A DNA stretch of 64,000 bases from Dipylidium caninum (taxonomy: Eukaryota > Platyhelminthes > Cestoda > Cyclophyllidea > Dipylidiidae). The stretch lies in contig QEYB01000825.1 in assembly GCA_017562135.1 (NCBI GenBank), positions 186,001 through 250,000 of the forward strand, in the 5' to 3' direction. A program made the position numbers and the translations under genes. Numbering within the stretch: the first letter of the stretch is position 1; the number at the start of each line of letters is the position of its first letter. Below the pieces are notes generated by a model. The model worked only from the letters and a program-made list of their open reading frames with translations, had not been told where the DNA came from and made no database searches. This document shows positions 31,637 through 43,910 of the stretch, in pieces.

Positions 31637-34600
31637 ATGCCCAGGCTGAGCTACTCGAAGAATCGGAACGGGAAGTACGCTTTCCGCAAGGGTATGTTTT
31701 GGTCTGTACGTAGTTTTTCATCCGTTCAGACTCTGGAAGGCACTTAACTGTTGTGTCTTTCCGTTCTTTTGGCGTAAAATGTCTTGCAACAAGGTCTACT
31801 TATTAAAAGCGCCTTAGGTTTTACGCCCGTATAACCCTTTTGATTCACTTTTAGGAGACTATGGAGGTTTTGGCAGTGAGGAAACCAGTCATTTCCCCCA
31901 CTTTCGCAACGACTGGCAGTCTGGGAGGCGTGGTCACCGGAATCAGTCCCATCCAAGCGTCAACACTGAGGTGGTGCGTAGGGTCGTGGTCGGCGATATC
32001 TCAGGGCCGTCTTATACACGTGCCTACGCTTCCCCACCAGGCGAAACCTGGGTACGTGCCAACATTGCCAACGGAACATCTATCCCCATCGAACTCTTGA
32101 GAGAAAGGTTCAGTGCCGCCGTTGGAACCACAATTCGATTCTACAACTTTTCGACCAAGCGCGAAAACTGCCAATTTTTCTTTAAACTAAGGACCAAAAA
32201 AGTAAGTTTTTGACAGTTGTTTGGGTGGTTACAATAAGAGTGCACAAATTAGACCTTCACTCGCACTTTGCTTGTGGAGGGTCGGTATTGTGCTAGACAG
32301 AAATTTCAGCTGGGAATGCACTGATGCTTGTCATAGCCTGTTTCCTTGAAGAACACCATTCTCGTTACATCAAGTAGAGCCTCGTAGTTTCGCCACGAGG
32401 TGTGGAAGATGATGTTAGACGGATTTACTTCTTACATAGTATTTGTGAGAGTATAAATTTTGTAAACCGTGTTTTTCAAAGTGCGGACAGGTTTACAATT
32501 ATAATTTTTTTCAATTCAGCTATCTGAATGCTGCAAGGCTTTAAGGAACATGACTCATCCTACTACTGGCGCGCCCATTGTGTGTGATGTCAAACCTTGT
32601 AATGAGCCTGAGGTTCCACCACCTGTCGGTTCTGGTGATGGGGTCTCAGCAGTTATCCTACCGGAGGCTTGGATGGCTGCTTTGCGCGAGTGCTTCGCGG
32701 AACGCTTCCAAACCACAACCCGCGTTCTTGATCTCTCAAGCCTTCATACTGATCTCACACTTCTCAATAAGGGCTACTTCATACCTCTTAACAAAACCGT
32801 TGTCTTCTCGTCATTCGTCGCCATTCTTCAAGAAAATAACGCGCAAGTAAGCTTTGTTTTTTATCGATAAACTTTGCTGGAACTGACATCGACTGTTGTG
32901 ACGACACTCGGCTGTACTATCCAGCTAAATTAAACGGACGTTAACTGAAGCTCTTATGTGGTGCGTGAGGGTTCATACAACGTCTATAGCCGTTTTGAGC
33001 TGGATCTAATTTGTGTAATCCAGCAAGATTGAAAAGATGCTATCGGAAGCTCCTAAAGTTGTTTTAAGAGTTCGAATAGCGCCAACAGACCTCATACTTG
33101 TTTGTCGTGAGCTGGATTTGCCCAACTGGGAAGCCACCGTGATTTCCGAAATGCTAAATTCCAGCGAAAACAGGTGCAGTATATCAGCCTCTAGAAGATT
33201 TTGGAGGTAGGAATATTGCAAACATTAGAAGTCTTACCATTTGGTTAACACGTTATGTCTATGAAAAGCCGTGTGGGTGACGGCTTTTTTTTTTAATTTT
33301 AAGTTGTCTGCTTTGAATCTGTCAAATAATCGATTGCATCATGTGCAACCACTGGAAGATATGTGCCAAGTCCTGGGGCCGCCGACCTACTCTTTTGAGC
33401 GCATCGACTTGAGCGGCAACTTCCTAAACACCGCGCGCAATCTCGAGGGTCTGAAAAACGTCCCCGGCGTTTCCCATCTTGATCTGTCAGATACGCCCCT
33501 GACGGGACGTTTGTCTAATCCCAAGAGTGGCAAAGTCATTGAGGCGTAAGTTATTTGGTGTGAGCTCTTATTTTTGGCAAGTGCAGCGCCAATACCAGCT
33601 CGGGCGGGTGGTTCATCCTGACGTGTGTGGCAAATAACGTTATGACCTCTCTTAAACTGCTGCTTTCTGAGTTTGCTTTTGAGGAAGAGTTGTCAATACC
33701 CCGAACGCCATACGCACACGAATGAGCTGTTTGGAGCGCTCTTGCCAATTCTACCGCTGCGAGTGCGTGAATTGCATTGAACCCACTTATACCATCCCTT
33801 CTCTCGCTCTACGTTTCTGGTTAGGCAAATCGTGCGACTCCTACCCGGGTTGAAGACACTGGTAGGTCACTTTAGAATCTAAAATTCGAACCATGCCGCT
33901 CCTACTAAAATGGTGGCTTTTCTAGAATGGCAATCCAATCAACGTGACGGTTGAGTTCGCCATAGAGCAAGCGTCCAATTCTTCTTTGGCAGTTCGGACG
34001 CCCAAGGCACCCCTCCCATCTTCGATTCAGGGCCATTTCGGAAATGAGGAGATTAGGGTGCCACTACTTACCTTCTTAATGGAGTGAGTTCCAATAACAA
34101 TGCTGCCGTAGATTCTTAGTAGCATTTTTACTTCTAAACTACTCTTGCAGGTACTTTGGTCGTTATGATGGACCACAACGGGGTGAAAATATATACTCAT
34201 ACTACACATCGGCGTCAACCTTGACGCTGTGTCTCAACCCCGCCTCACAGTTCACTGGCAAGAGCGTTCTCGAAAGCATTGTCTCCGCCGGTGATCCGAA
34301 GCAAAAAGTCCAACTCCTGACTAACAATCTGGACGATTCCTACTTTAAACATAACCGCAACTTGATGCGCTGCAAAGATGAGACTAAACGGCACGAGCTA
34401 ATTTGCCAAGGTCCTCTCCATATTGCCTCGGCTTTGGGAAAGTTGCCCGTAACAGAGCATGTTCTCGAGTCCTTCTGTGTCGATGTAATCGACCATTCGG
34501 TAAATTAGTTGTAATGAAAATGGGTGGTGTCTATCTGGCCTCTCTCTTGATTTGAGTCGTTTCTCTTTAGGAGAATCAGATAATCTTCAATGTGACAGGT

Positions 34601-35109
34601 GTCTTCTACGAAATTAAAGCGCCCTCCGGTGGCAACTGTCCTCTGCGGAAGGTGTTGCGTTGTTTCACGAGGTCGATGATTCTCGTTGCGCCGGGCACGC
34701 AAATACTTCAAGACAGTATAATCTTCTCCAATCCCACCGAGTCTCTCATCCAGGTGACACTCCTTTTCCTCGTTGGCTTCAGCTCCGCCTCGCCGGCTGG
34801 TTAATCGGGCCTTTTTCTCTTACTTAGCGCTACATACGAGATGTCAAAAAACGCGCAATCTCCGAGGCCGAGACCAAAGTGCCTACGCAGCTCCCTGTTG
34901 CCCCTCAGGCATCTCTCGCCACCCCCGCTAATGTTGTAAATAATGAAGAAACGGTGATTGCGGAGTTCCGACGTCAGACCGGGATGAATTCAGCCTACTG
35001 CCGCCAGTGTTTGCAAGAGTTTGGCTGGCAGTTTGAGACCGCCTTGGCCGGCTTTCGAACGATGAACGAGTCAGGCAGCGTGCCCCAAGTAGCCTTTGCC
35101 CCTGACTAG
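31637..35109 (+). CDS. NXF1: Nuclear RNA export factor (NXF/TAP)
   Basis: Nine exons: 31637-31691, 31855-32201, 32520-32846, 33304-33545, 33825-33861, 33926-34083, 34151-34499, 34571-34753 and 34828-35109. They total 659 codons plus stop, close to the 619-residue human NXF1. An in-frame TGA at 31625-31627 supports the chosen ATG. The domain order is that of the mRNA export receptor: a basic Gly/Arg-containing N-terminus; an RRM-like domain (about residues 75-165, with TWVRANIANG and CQFFFKLR); leucine-rich repeats (TRVLDLSSL, LSALNLSNNRLHHV, FERIDLSGNFLN); an NTF2-like domain (FLMEYFGRYDG, FNVTGVFYEI, RCFTRSMILVAPG) that should bind the small partner NXT1; and a C-terminal UBA-like TAP-C domain (FRRQTGMNSAYCRQCLQEFGW, residues about 600-659) that contacts FG nucleoporins. 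It exports bulk mRNA through nuclear pores. Whether this is the NXF1 orthologue or a paralogue cannot be settled here. An unexplained open segment sits in intron 3. Confidence 0.95.
33024..33173 (+). other. Open, exon-like segment in NXF intron 3
   Basis: 150 nt bounded by CCAG and GTGCAG read open in one frame (beginning KIEKMLSEAPKVVLRVRIAP and including CRELDLPNWEATVISEML). The length is a multiple of three, but it starts in phase 2, whereas exons 3 and 4 meet in phase 0. It therefore cannot be included without a frame change. The LRR sequence is continuous across exons 3 and 4 without it. Confidence 0.25.
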
Positions 35110-37447
35110 TCGCCTCTCCCCTGTCCGTCCTGACCGGCGACTGCACCCCGCGAGGCGCCAACCCCGAGGGTAGAGTGGTGGTGGTGGTGGTAGTGGAAAA
35201 CTAGATATTGTTTGTCTGCGGTGTGTGTGTGAGAGTATTTTTTTAGGATCACCCAACTTGTAAAAATTTCCTCCTGTGTGCATGATCCTCGTTTGAGTCA
35301 CCTGTGCGTGCACGGTTCTCTTTGTTCTGTAAGGAGGCCCCACTGCCAGCACTAGCGGGTCTCTCCGTCGACTTGTTTATGTTCTGGCAGTGCGATGTGC
35401 ACTGAAGCTGCAGCCTATTGTGCGTGTCTCTTGTCGGCTGCTGAGCAGCGCGCAAATGGCGTGTCTCGCCTGCTTTCGGGTGCCTCGTGTAAGTGTCTGT
35501 TTGTCTCGGTGCGTTTGCGCCACTGCCGCTGCTGCTGCTGCTGCGGCGGTCGGTTTGCCTCGAGATGTGTGTTCTCTCGCCGGCCAGTCCCCCTCCTCTT
35601 TGTAAACTCAACCCTTCATACATGTTGCTTACGGCCACTGATTATGCTGGTTTCTCGTTCTTCTTGTTTCTGGCCCCTCCGGGGGGGTGTCAGGTAGGCC
35701 GACCGCGGGACGCCCATCCGGTGGGGCGAGGGTTGATCTGTCTGGCGATGGTTCTTCCTCAGCCAACTTGGGGTTGTGGAAAATCGAGAGCACGTTTGAG
35801 TGAAAGTTTACCCGCTGAGCGTCCGACGCCCGGTCAGCCCGGGTTCGGCGCCGTGCAGAGTGTGGAGGCGGCGCCGCGCCCATCCCCGGGGCCGGGAGGG
35901 GGGGGGAGGAATACACATCCGCTTGGCCCGAACTCCCAGCCCAAGCCAAAGTGCCGGCCCGTACGGGGAACATAAATTGAAATCGCCTTGCAGGCCTAAT
36001 GAAACGGGAAATTTATTGCGTGAGGGGTTCCCACCGGGTCGCCCGCCTCTCGCTCCCGCGCGGTGACAAGGCGGCGGGTTCTTCTTCGGTGTCCGCGGTC
36101 GGGGGGGGGGGTTATCGTCACCCTCTTCGGGGGCGGATCAACAAATAACTGCCGTCGGGCGTCGACGTCCTCTTGCGTGACCTCGCCCGCAAATGCACCG
36201 TCGTCAGGTGCACGGATCGGCCGGACTCCGGCCACAGCGTGGTCAGGTCAATGGCCTGTCGGATGTCGGGCTAACTGGCTCGCTGGACGCCTTCCACAGG
36301 AGTGTCGTCTTCACCTCGGAGCCCTTCCCTCGGGCGATCTCTCCTTGCCATCTTGGCGTTAGAGCTGGTTCCCCCCTCTCCCCCCCCCACTTGACTCGTG
36401 TGTATCTGACGTCCACCGGCGCACGGACAACCTTGAAGCGACAGAGAGTCCGAAACCGACCGGACGGCGAAGGGGTTCAGTGGCGCTTCGCCACCAGCCC
36501 AACTCTCACAACCGGCTGGTCGTGCGACTCGCGGGCGCTCGGCGAACAGTTCGACCGACGGTGCGGCGGCGTCGGCGACTCGTGAACTGACGGGGAATTA
36601 GCCAGACAACTACGGCTGTTAAGGCATCTGTGAAGGATGAATGGTAAAGAGGGGGCAGTGGAGTCGTATGCGCCCCCGCGCGGACAACGGACGCAACTGG
36701 CGTCGCCGTTCTCGGGCCGAACCGCCACTCGCCATGAAAAGTTGGCTCTCCAGAGCCGATCGCAAACGATCAAGCAGGTGGGTAGCCGAGAGTCCACGCC
36801 CCGGGAGACACCCTTGGGCCGAAATTTCGTCAGACGAAAGGCAGGTTGTGATTTCCTTACGGTGGAATGCCCAAGCAGTGATAATCCATCATTCCTCCCT
36901 TGCTCCCTACAACCACCGGGCGAAACGCCGGGGCGGGCGGAGTCCCATGGAGTCGATGTCACGCAGGAGAAGAGACTTGTTGAGAAAAAAACAGCCGGAA
37001 TTGTTCGACTGGGGCAGCGCGGCATCGATGCACAGCGAAACGCTGAATGCCGGCCACACAATGAGGCTCCGATTACTACTGGCAAATTAAACAGCGACTC
37101 AACAGTATGAAATTTTACCCCACATCCTTCTTATTCGTCCGGTATTTCAACAACCGAACGTTTATCACCCCCTTCGTAATGAAGAACCACTTTCGGGAAA
37201 AAGATACAAAGAGGACTTGCCTAATAGCCTAGCAGACAGTCGTAGATGTAAAAATAAACTGCGACTCAACACCCACTTCATAGTTTCCAGCCCAATGAGC
37301 CGAGGTGAGAAAGTATGATTCAGTCGTTTTATATGATGGACAAAATTTTCTCGAGAATGGGAGTTCAGTCAACTGATAATTAAGAATGAGTGAACGATGG
37401 GCGGGTGGGTGGATGGATGGACACAGCACACCAGCGGCCGATCATCG
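35110..37447. other. Convergent intergenic region, NXF to protease
   Basis: The 2.3-kb region shared by the 3' ends of NXF (+) and the protease (-). Composition jumps to G+C rich near 35100, with GTG and GCT triplet runs (35176-35195, 35526-35545) and G-runs. Open frames up to about 200 codons (36477-37085, - strand) occur on several frames at once and carry no motif, as expected from G+C bias. From about 37090 to 37400 it is A+T rich again. No poly(A) signal stands out close to either gene. Confidence 0.5.
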
Positions 37448-40400
37448 TCAGACGGCGTAGCGACTGATCCATTGGAGGACGCTGCCGACGGAGTTGTAGA
37501 GCCACCGATTCATCTTGCAGTACTGCGTGGGCCCCGAGGCCATCACGCCGTGCACGTACCACCGTCCATCCGTCTCGTTGCGGCAGAACAGCCCGCCGCC
37601 CGTGTCCCCCGGCGCACACGCCCTGTCGCATCGGGCAGACAACAGGGTTAGACGCTGGTGGCACCTCCTCGGTCCGCGGGCCGCCCCAACTGGCTTCGCC
37701 GACGTGCTACACACGACCGAGTATCGCCGCTCCCGCAGCGGGAGTCCTCGGAGCACGAGTCGCCCCGCAAATGAGGACTATTCGGCCCAGAAGGGGGGGG
37801 GAGGGGGGAGGGGACCCACGAATCGAGGCGGGAGGGATGGGAAAGGCCGTCTCACCTTATTTTGGTTGCCAGCACATATTTGCGCGTCGTTCTCGTCGTC
37901 GTGGTGGAAGCACTTTTCCGGCGGGTCGATGGACACTTTGATCTCGCGCAGGGCCGCGGGTCGCTGAGCCCGGCGCTCCCACAGACGGCCGAACGGCCAG
38001 TAGAAGGGGTTGAAGAAGGTGGGGCCGCGGCGACGCGGTCGACCCGAGGGTAAAACGTTTTCGCCCCAGCCCACGGAGTAGCAGACTGCGTCCTCCTCGG
38101 GCCCGACACTCGCCTCCTCAGGCAGGCAGGCCACGCCCGCGTCGCCGCTCTCTGCCAGGCAAAAAATGGGGTTGGCACCTCGTAGAGGAGGGGTTTTGCG
38201 GGGTGAGGGGAGCGAAAAAATCGGCAAGTGGCACACACGGTGGCCCGCACACCCAACACTCGTCCCCGAGCCACTCACCGATGTCGACAGGCGTCTCGAG
38301 ACGCAGCAGAGCCACATCGAAGGGGCTGTTGACACGTCGGGACAGCCAGTCCGGATGGACGACGACCAGGTCCACAAGGTGGTCGCTCTCCCTCTCCTTC
38401 CGCTCTCGTGTGCCCTCCAGGACGGAGTCGCCGGCTCTGACTAGCAACGAGATAGGCTCCATCTCGGGTGTCTTCAGCGAGGTCGGGATGCCGAAGGGGA
38501 GGCCGGCCGACGAGCCGAAGATGGGCTTCAGACAGTGTCCCGCGGTCAGCACCCACCGCGGCGTGATCAAAGTGCCCCCGCAGATGATATTCTCGCCCTT
38601 CAGGCGGGTCAGCCCCTCGGACGCATTGTAATTGGCCGCCTTGTAGATGCCCACCTGGGCGAGGGTGACAGCCAGACAAACGGTTTGTTAAACTTCGTTA
38701 AGATGTATAAGGCAGAAATTTGTCAAGAGGCAAAAAAGGGCTTAAGGCCAGGAGGTCGTCAGGAAATCACCTCTTCGGGATTCCTCCACCCGTTGGACAG
38801 GAAACTATGATTAGAGTAAGGAAACAAGAATCGCACTTTTCTGCCCATTTTTCGTCCGCACCTGCCTCTGTTCGCACGGCGGGCGCACCTGAGTCCCCTC
38901 GCCTTTCTGTTCTTTCGCCATTTACCCTTCGCAAGTGTTTTGACCCAGCCAGTTCCGAGTTTAGACCCCCAAGCTCGCCACACAAATAGTTCTGTGGGCG
39001 AGTGGGATTCCACCGTCGTCGTCCTCCACTCCTCCTCGAGGCGCTCTGACGGCGCTAAACTGCCGGAAGGAGATTTTTGGAGACAACAGCGTCGAATGCC
39101 TCCTTAAGGTGTCTCGAAGCGCGTTGAGCTGCGCTATGAATCCACCCCGAACTCGTGCACTGGTTATGACGAAGGGTGAGATAAAAAGTGGGGAAAAATT
39201 TTGCAAAAATAATTAGCGCTGATGGCACACCGAGTAAATACGAACGCCCGTTCCATAGTCTCCAACGCAAAGAGTTCGTCTTTGTGGTCAGCCGTTATGA
39301 AAATCCTCTCCACCCACGCATCCGGCCGGAGGCGAGGTATTCACCGCCTCAGCCGTCCACTCTGGCCGTCAACTCGGGAGACTTTCGGGTGTTGCCCCAC
39401 AACTCCATTTGCTGTGCCGGGCAGACAGGCGAACTTACATGCCAGGGCCAAGTCTTGGACTTGACGCTCCTCCCACCGATTATCTTCAGGCTGTACTCCT
39501 CGGACTCCTCCCTCTCGTCGTCCCTGCGGTCCTTCGTCCTCCGACGACTGGATCTTGCGGAGTTCTTGTCGGGGGTATTCACTTTGCCGCAGATTTCTTG
39601 CATTCGTTTCAACTCCTCCGATGGCTTGGCTGAATGGGAAGGCGAGAAATTCGGTCGGTTAAGAGGGAGAAAAAGGCGTCAGGCGGTTGCCAGATGACAG
39701 AAACAATTCTACAAGCGCCCCCCACCGCCTCAAAGTCCTCTGTCCTTTCACCGGCTTGCCGGCGCGAGGCGTAGAAAGCTCCGCGGAAAGCACTCATCCC
39801 CTAGGGGCCACAGACCTCCGACGACCTCCCCGTCTCCCATTTGGGTGCAAAATTGACCAGATCGGATGGATTGGCGCGGGCCACCGGCATCAGGCATGGC
39901 GATCCCGTCGTCCAACCGACCGCGTGAGCGACTGACTGCACTCCCCGCCGCGTCGGGCGCCGACGCCTCGACCGGCTCTCCATGCTCTGTCTCCGACTGC
40001 CAGGACTCGGACGGCACAGGACAGAAGTGTGTGTCGTTGTGTGTCCGACTGCGGATGACAGACATCAAGAGGTGCCAGGACGACACGACCCCCGACGGCG
40101 CACAATCATGTGGGCGGGCGACTGGGCCCACCAGCAACCAACTACGTGGACGGGCAAGAAGTACGTGGAATTTGACCGCTTTAGGGAAAGGAGGGAGTAT
40201 TTCGGGGGTGAATTCCTCGCCTCGCTCTGCTTCCCTACCGTTGATGAGACAGTTGGACTTGTCCGCGCACGGCCTCTCCTCCGAGATGTACTTGAAGGGG
40301 CAGACTTTGGCGGCGGTGGCAAGGTAGTTGACCGGCTGGGTGTAGGAGTCGTCGACGCAGCGGCGGTAGCGGTGCTCCAGGCAGGTGTGGGGCGAGCACT

Positions 40401-43400
40401 CGCTCCACCGCGACCAGTTGTCGTACATGGTGTCCTGGTAGACGAAGAGGCTGCGGTTGAACATCAGCGTGGCCCCGTTCGAGTCGAAGAAGTAGAAGCC
40501 GCCGGAACTCTCGCGTTGCGCCTTAATCTGAAGAAGGAAACAGTGTAACAGACGCTGAGCATCGTGGACGTCGAAGTCGACGGGCGCCGGGGTGGAGTGG
40601 AGTTGCTAAGAGGACGCGGGGTAAAAGCCACCCGCCAAAATCCGGAGGTGGCGCTTCTCTTCCAAGGCTTCCCGGAACCGCGTGGCGTTCACGTCTCCCA
40701 CTCGTCCGTGCCGGCCTCGTGAGAATGCGCCCCTCGCTCAGATGAGCGACCTGTTGACCGGCAAAAGTGCCTTGCAGCACCTGTTGACCGATGAATGCAC
40801 TGGCTGGTGGCGGGGTTTTAGCCGCAAGTGCTCCACCGCGATGAGCTTGGGAAGGAGAGTCCACCGCGCCGCCTTCTCCTCCGCGCGCAGTCGACGCCCG
40901 GTGAGGCGGAGCGACGGACACCGAGTGAGCGGAAGCGCGTGAATTGGCCGGTCAGGTCAGAGGGCGATTGTTGAAGTGTCGCGTCAGTGAAACAGCAGGT
41001 CACGGGAGGCGGTCGTTTGGCTTCACACGAGTGCAGCACTTTGTGACACCATCCCGCGTGCGCGCAGCCGGAAGCCGCCGTGATGATTCCGTGACTCTCC
41101 CTCGGTGTGTGGCGATTCGGCCACCGGGGTCCCCCACCCACGACTTTCCCTCCAACCGCCGCGCCCCCCCCCTCCTCCCCCTCCTCTCCCCGAGTGAAAG
41201 CAGCAGTGGGGGCAGCTGCATTGGGGCATAATTTGGCGGTGGTGAGTGCCGGCCATGCTGTCGCTCGGCGCCTCGTCGACGCGACCGGGTGAATGCGGCC
41301 AGTCAAGGGCGTCACATACTACTTATAAGTAGTTAGGCGGTTTCAATGGGATTGTGTAGTGAAAATAAAACTTTACCCTCGTGTCCACCACAACTCGCAG
41401 TTGGCCAACCACACGGGGAGAGAATGAGTGCACGAAAGCGGCCATGGTGAGGACTGTTTAGTCCACATTTATAACCAGTGCGATTGACTGTGGCATCAAC
41501 TTTCCCTGCTGCGCTTTCGACAGCACCTCACGAACGAAAGTGCTTGTGTGTGTGGTAGGAATGAAAAGTCAACAGTCGTTCGGCTTAAAATAAAATTCTA
41601 TTCGGTCAGGGGCTGTCAGTTTAGCCGACGACTTGTTGTAATCGTGCAGGCGGTGTCACAGTTACGCGTTCATAAAATTGCTGATGTGTGCTACCACAAA
41701 AGCTGAGTCAAGTGTGATTTTACATCATCAGGAGCTCATCACCTGAGGAGTTCTGCTTGTACCGACGGCTCAGATCCACTAATTTTTGCTGAGCGACCAA
41801 AAATATCTGTGGAGTGGAAAAACGAACTCCCTTAAGACGATTTGTCACTTCTGGCCGCTTTGCTTGATTTGCCATGTTTACTTTGGCCAGTTGTTGAACG
41901 AACACGTTTGAATTGGTTGTTTGGCGAAAGTTCAAAGTGCAGAATTCTGTTTCACTCACTCCCGCCACACTGACAGCGGAATCCCTTTTTGGCTCGGCGC
42001 TTTCGACCTCGTCTGGGCCGGTTCAGCTCGCATCGCCCACCACATCTCGCCCGACCAACGCTGTTCTTATAAACTCTCCGCCCCTCCTCGTCGCCAGCAA
42101 ATCGTCTGTTTAAAAGTTGGTTAACTTTGTTGCGTCTCAGATGCAACGACTGGCAGAGATGCCAAGGTGCTGCACCAAATGAATTTCCTCGAGCCGGTGA
42201 GGGCGGCAGCCAAAGAGGGAGTTTCCTGACGTGGCGCCAGACCCTTTCAATGCACGTCTGCGACACACGAAGCTCCTCTCTGCGGCATCGCGTCTCGAGC
42301 TGCGACGAGCTGAAGCGACAACCGCCTCGAGTCGTCGGCGACCAGGTGGTCGATCACTTTTCAGTAAAAAGTCACCACAACAAAGTCCGACCAACCAACT
42401 TTGACGACGCTGCCTTTCTTCCTTCGGGGCTTCACTCCCACCGACGGCAAGTAACTTCTCTTTCGCTTGCGGTGTGCGTTCTTGCCCTTTCGGAAACAAC
42501 ACAATGAAACCGGCCAAAAGTGCACACGTCGTGTTCCCCCATTTTAAATTGAGACAAACAACAAAACTGCCCAACTAAACGGCAGACTTTTTTACTAAAT
42601 GAAATGTAAAAGTCCAATAAATCAGAAAAAAAATATAGATTAGGCCTTTGGGTCAATTTTAATGAGACAAAAGGAAGTTTAAAATCCGCAATCACTCAGT
42701 TGCCAACCACATGATACTGTGGATAGTGGAAAAAAGCCAGCAACTCGATAGTGGCTATAAAAGACAGTTGACTAGGAGGATGAGTGGGAAAGATGTCACT
42801 TTGGCCTGCTTTGAGGCGGTCTGCATGGAGCTGCAATGCGTGCGGAACACAAAGTCTGCCGGCGTAGACATGCAAGAGTTGGGCGCTTTGTCAACCGGGA
42901 GCTCCGGTAGGCCGCTTGGCTGCCCTCGCCAGGGTATGTCTACCGCCCGAATCCCATCTCCCTCACCAACGTGAATGAAAGACAACTGCCGGAGAAAGGC
43001 ACCGATACCGAAGGGGATTTCGGCAGCTCGAGGCTCATTCCATCAGCATGTCGCGTTGACCGTGACCCCATTTCCCCTGTCGCCCATACTTCTACGCTTT
43101 CATGCAACCGGTTGGGGAGGCCTGACTTCTTCGGGGAGTGTGCAGTGACCACCAGGTGAGTGTGAACTGAAGATGAGGGGTGACAAAGAGGATCTCGAGA
43201 GCCCGTCTGTGCATGAACAACGGAGGGGAGAAGGGGGTGAGGTGGAGAAGATGCCACTTTAGCCTGCAAGTAGCTGCGGGAGATTCGGGAGCCCGCCTTG
43301 ACTTCCCTTCCCAGAGAATCGCATGGAAACTCATCCTATTCCAGTAATTTGACCATCCTGACCCCGCTTCCCTCACGAAAGTTTGCCACCTCGTGGCCTA

Positions 43401-43614
43401 GGACAGCGCACAGCGGGCGACGGAAAACGGCAGCGGTGCCGGAGCGGATCCCAAACAACTGGTCTGTGCACGCAAAAGGGGGACGGGGGAGGGGGGGAAG
43501 AGGAGGTGGGAGGGGACTCACAAGTTCGTCGGGCTCCAGATTGAGCTCGAGGCCGCAGACAAAGGCGGCCATGAAAGAGACGAAGGCAATCCACAGAGGC
43601 GGCGATCTCGTCAT
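37448..43614 (-). CDS. Secreted TSP1-trypsin-fold protein with GDTGGG active-site motif
   Basis: Six - strand exons: 43522-43614, 40239-40527, 39439-39629, 38279-38654, 37856-38151 and 37448-37654, giving 483 codons plus stop in phase. Residues 1-31 are a signal peptide (LWIAFVSFMAAFVCG core). Residues about 67-124 form a thrombospondin type-1 repeat (NWSRWSECSPHTC, RYRRCVDD, CPFKY, ERPCADKSNC). A charged linker rich in Arg, Glu and Asp leads to a zymogen-type site K176/I177 in SLKIIGGRSV. The chymotrypsin-fold domain follows, with CGGTLITPRWVLTAGHC (His231) and SPFDVALLRL (Asp304). At the serine position it reads CAPGDTGGGLFC, so threonine (ACG, about residue 433) replaces Ser195. Classical hydrolysis should therefore be impaired; it is probably a pseudoprotease, although residual activity cannot be excluded. 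The exon 6 acceptor at 37655 is weak but needed for frame. The first intron is 3 kb and contains one arm of a large inverted repeat. Confidence 0.88.
40761..41747. repeat. Left arm of ~1-kb imperfect inverted repeat
   Basis: This segment is the reverse complement, with scattered mismatches and small indels, of 44080-45068. Shared landmarks include CTGTTGACCGATGAATGCAC (40790-40809), a C/G-rich block near 41150, ACTACTTATAAGTAGTTAGG (41318-41337) and the stretch around 41560-41720. Weaker similarity continues left to about 40680. The arm lies inside intron 1 of the protease gene. No transposase frame or terminal motif was recognised. Confidence 0.92.
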
Positions 43615-43648
43615 CTCGTGCTGTGCTCTGTCTCGCCACAATCCCGCA

Positions 43649-43655
43649 ATTTATA
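43649..43655 (-). promoter_or_regulatory. TATA box of protease gene
   Basis: TATAAAT on the - strand, 35 nt upstream of the start codon at 43614. With usual TATA-to-start-site spacing of 25-30 nt, the 5' UTR would be only about 10 nt. This supports 43614 as the true start and places promoter and signal-peptide exon together between the inverted-repeat arms. Confidence 0.55.
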
Positions 43656-43910
43656 GTTCGCGAAGGAGAGAGCAATAAACAGGACAGGGTGTGTTTATCC
43701 GCCTCGGCACGAGGCGAGGTGATGTGAAGTGATGCGATAAACAAACAATGTCACTAGCCGCAGTTAAAGGCAGTGACGTGAGTGAGTGTGCCTACGGCAC
43801 TCCTCGTGATACGGACATTCGACGAGGGAAAAAGGAAAAGTCCGATACAAATCGCGCCGCCAAAATTGGGCGGATTATATGGAGAGGGAATGAAAAAACA
43901 CTCCAACACT

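Noticed and set aside
36477..37110. Overlapping open frames of 202 (-) and 157 (+) codons
   Set aside because: Both strands are open at once in a G+C-rich convergent intergenic region; no motif, no splice partners.
39866..40548. + strand open frames opposite protease intron 2, one with a cysteine pattern loosely like a TSP1 repeat
   Set aside because: The genuine TSP1 exon is on the - strand at 40239-40527 and overlaps; the + frames lack the W-x-x-W core and consistent splice sites.
40944..41315. Similar open frames in both inverted-repeat arms, suggesting a coding element
   Set aside because: Frames are interrupted differently in the two arms (44500-44907 for the other) and differ by indels that are not multiples of three; low-complexity proline/arginine composition.
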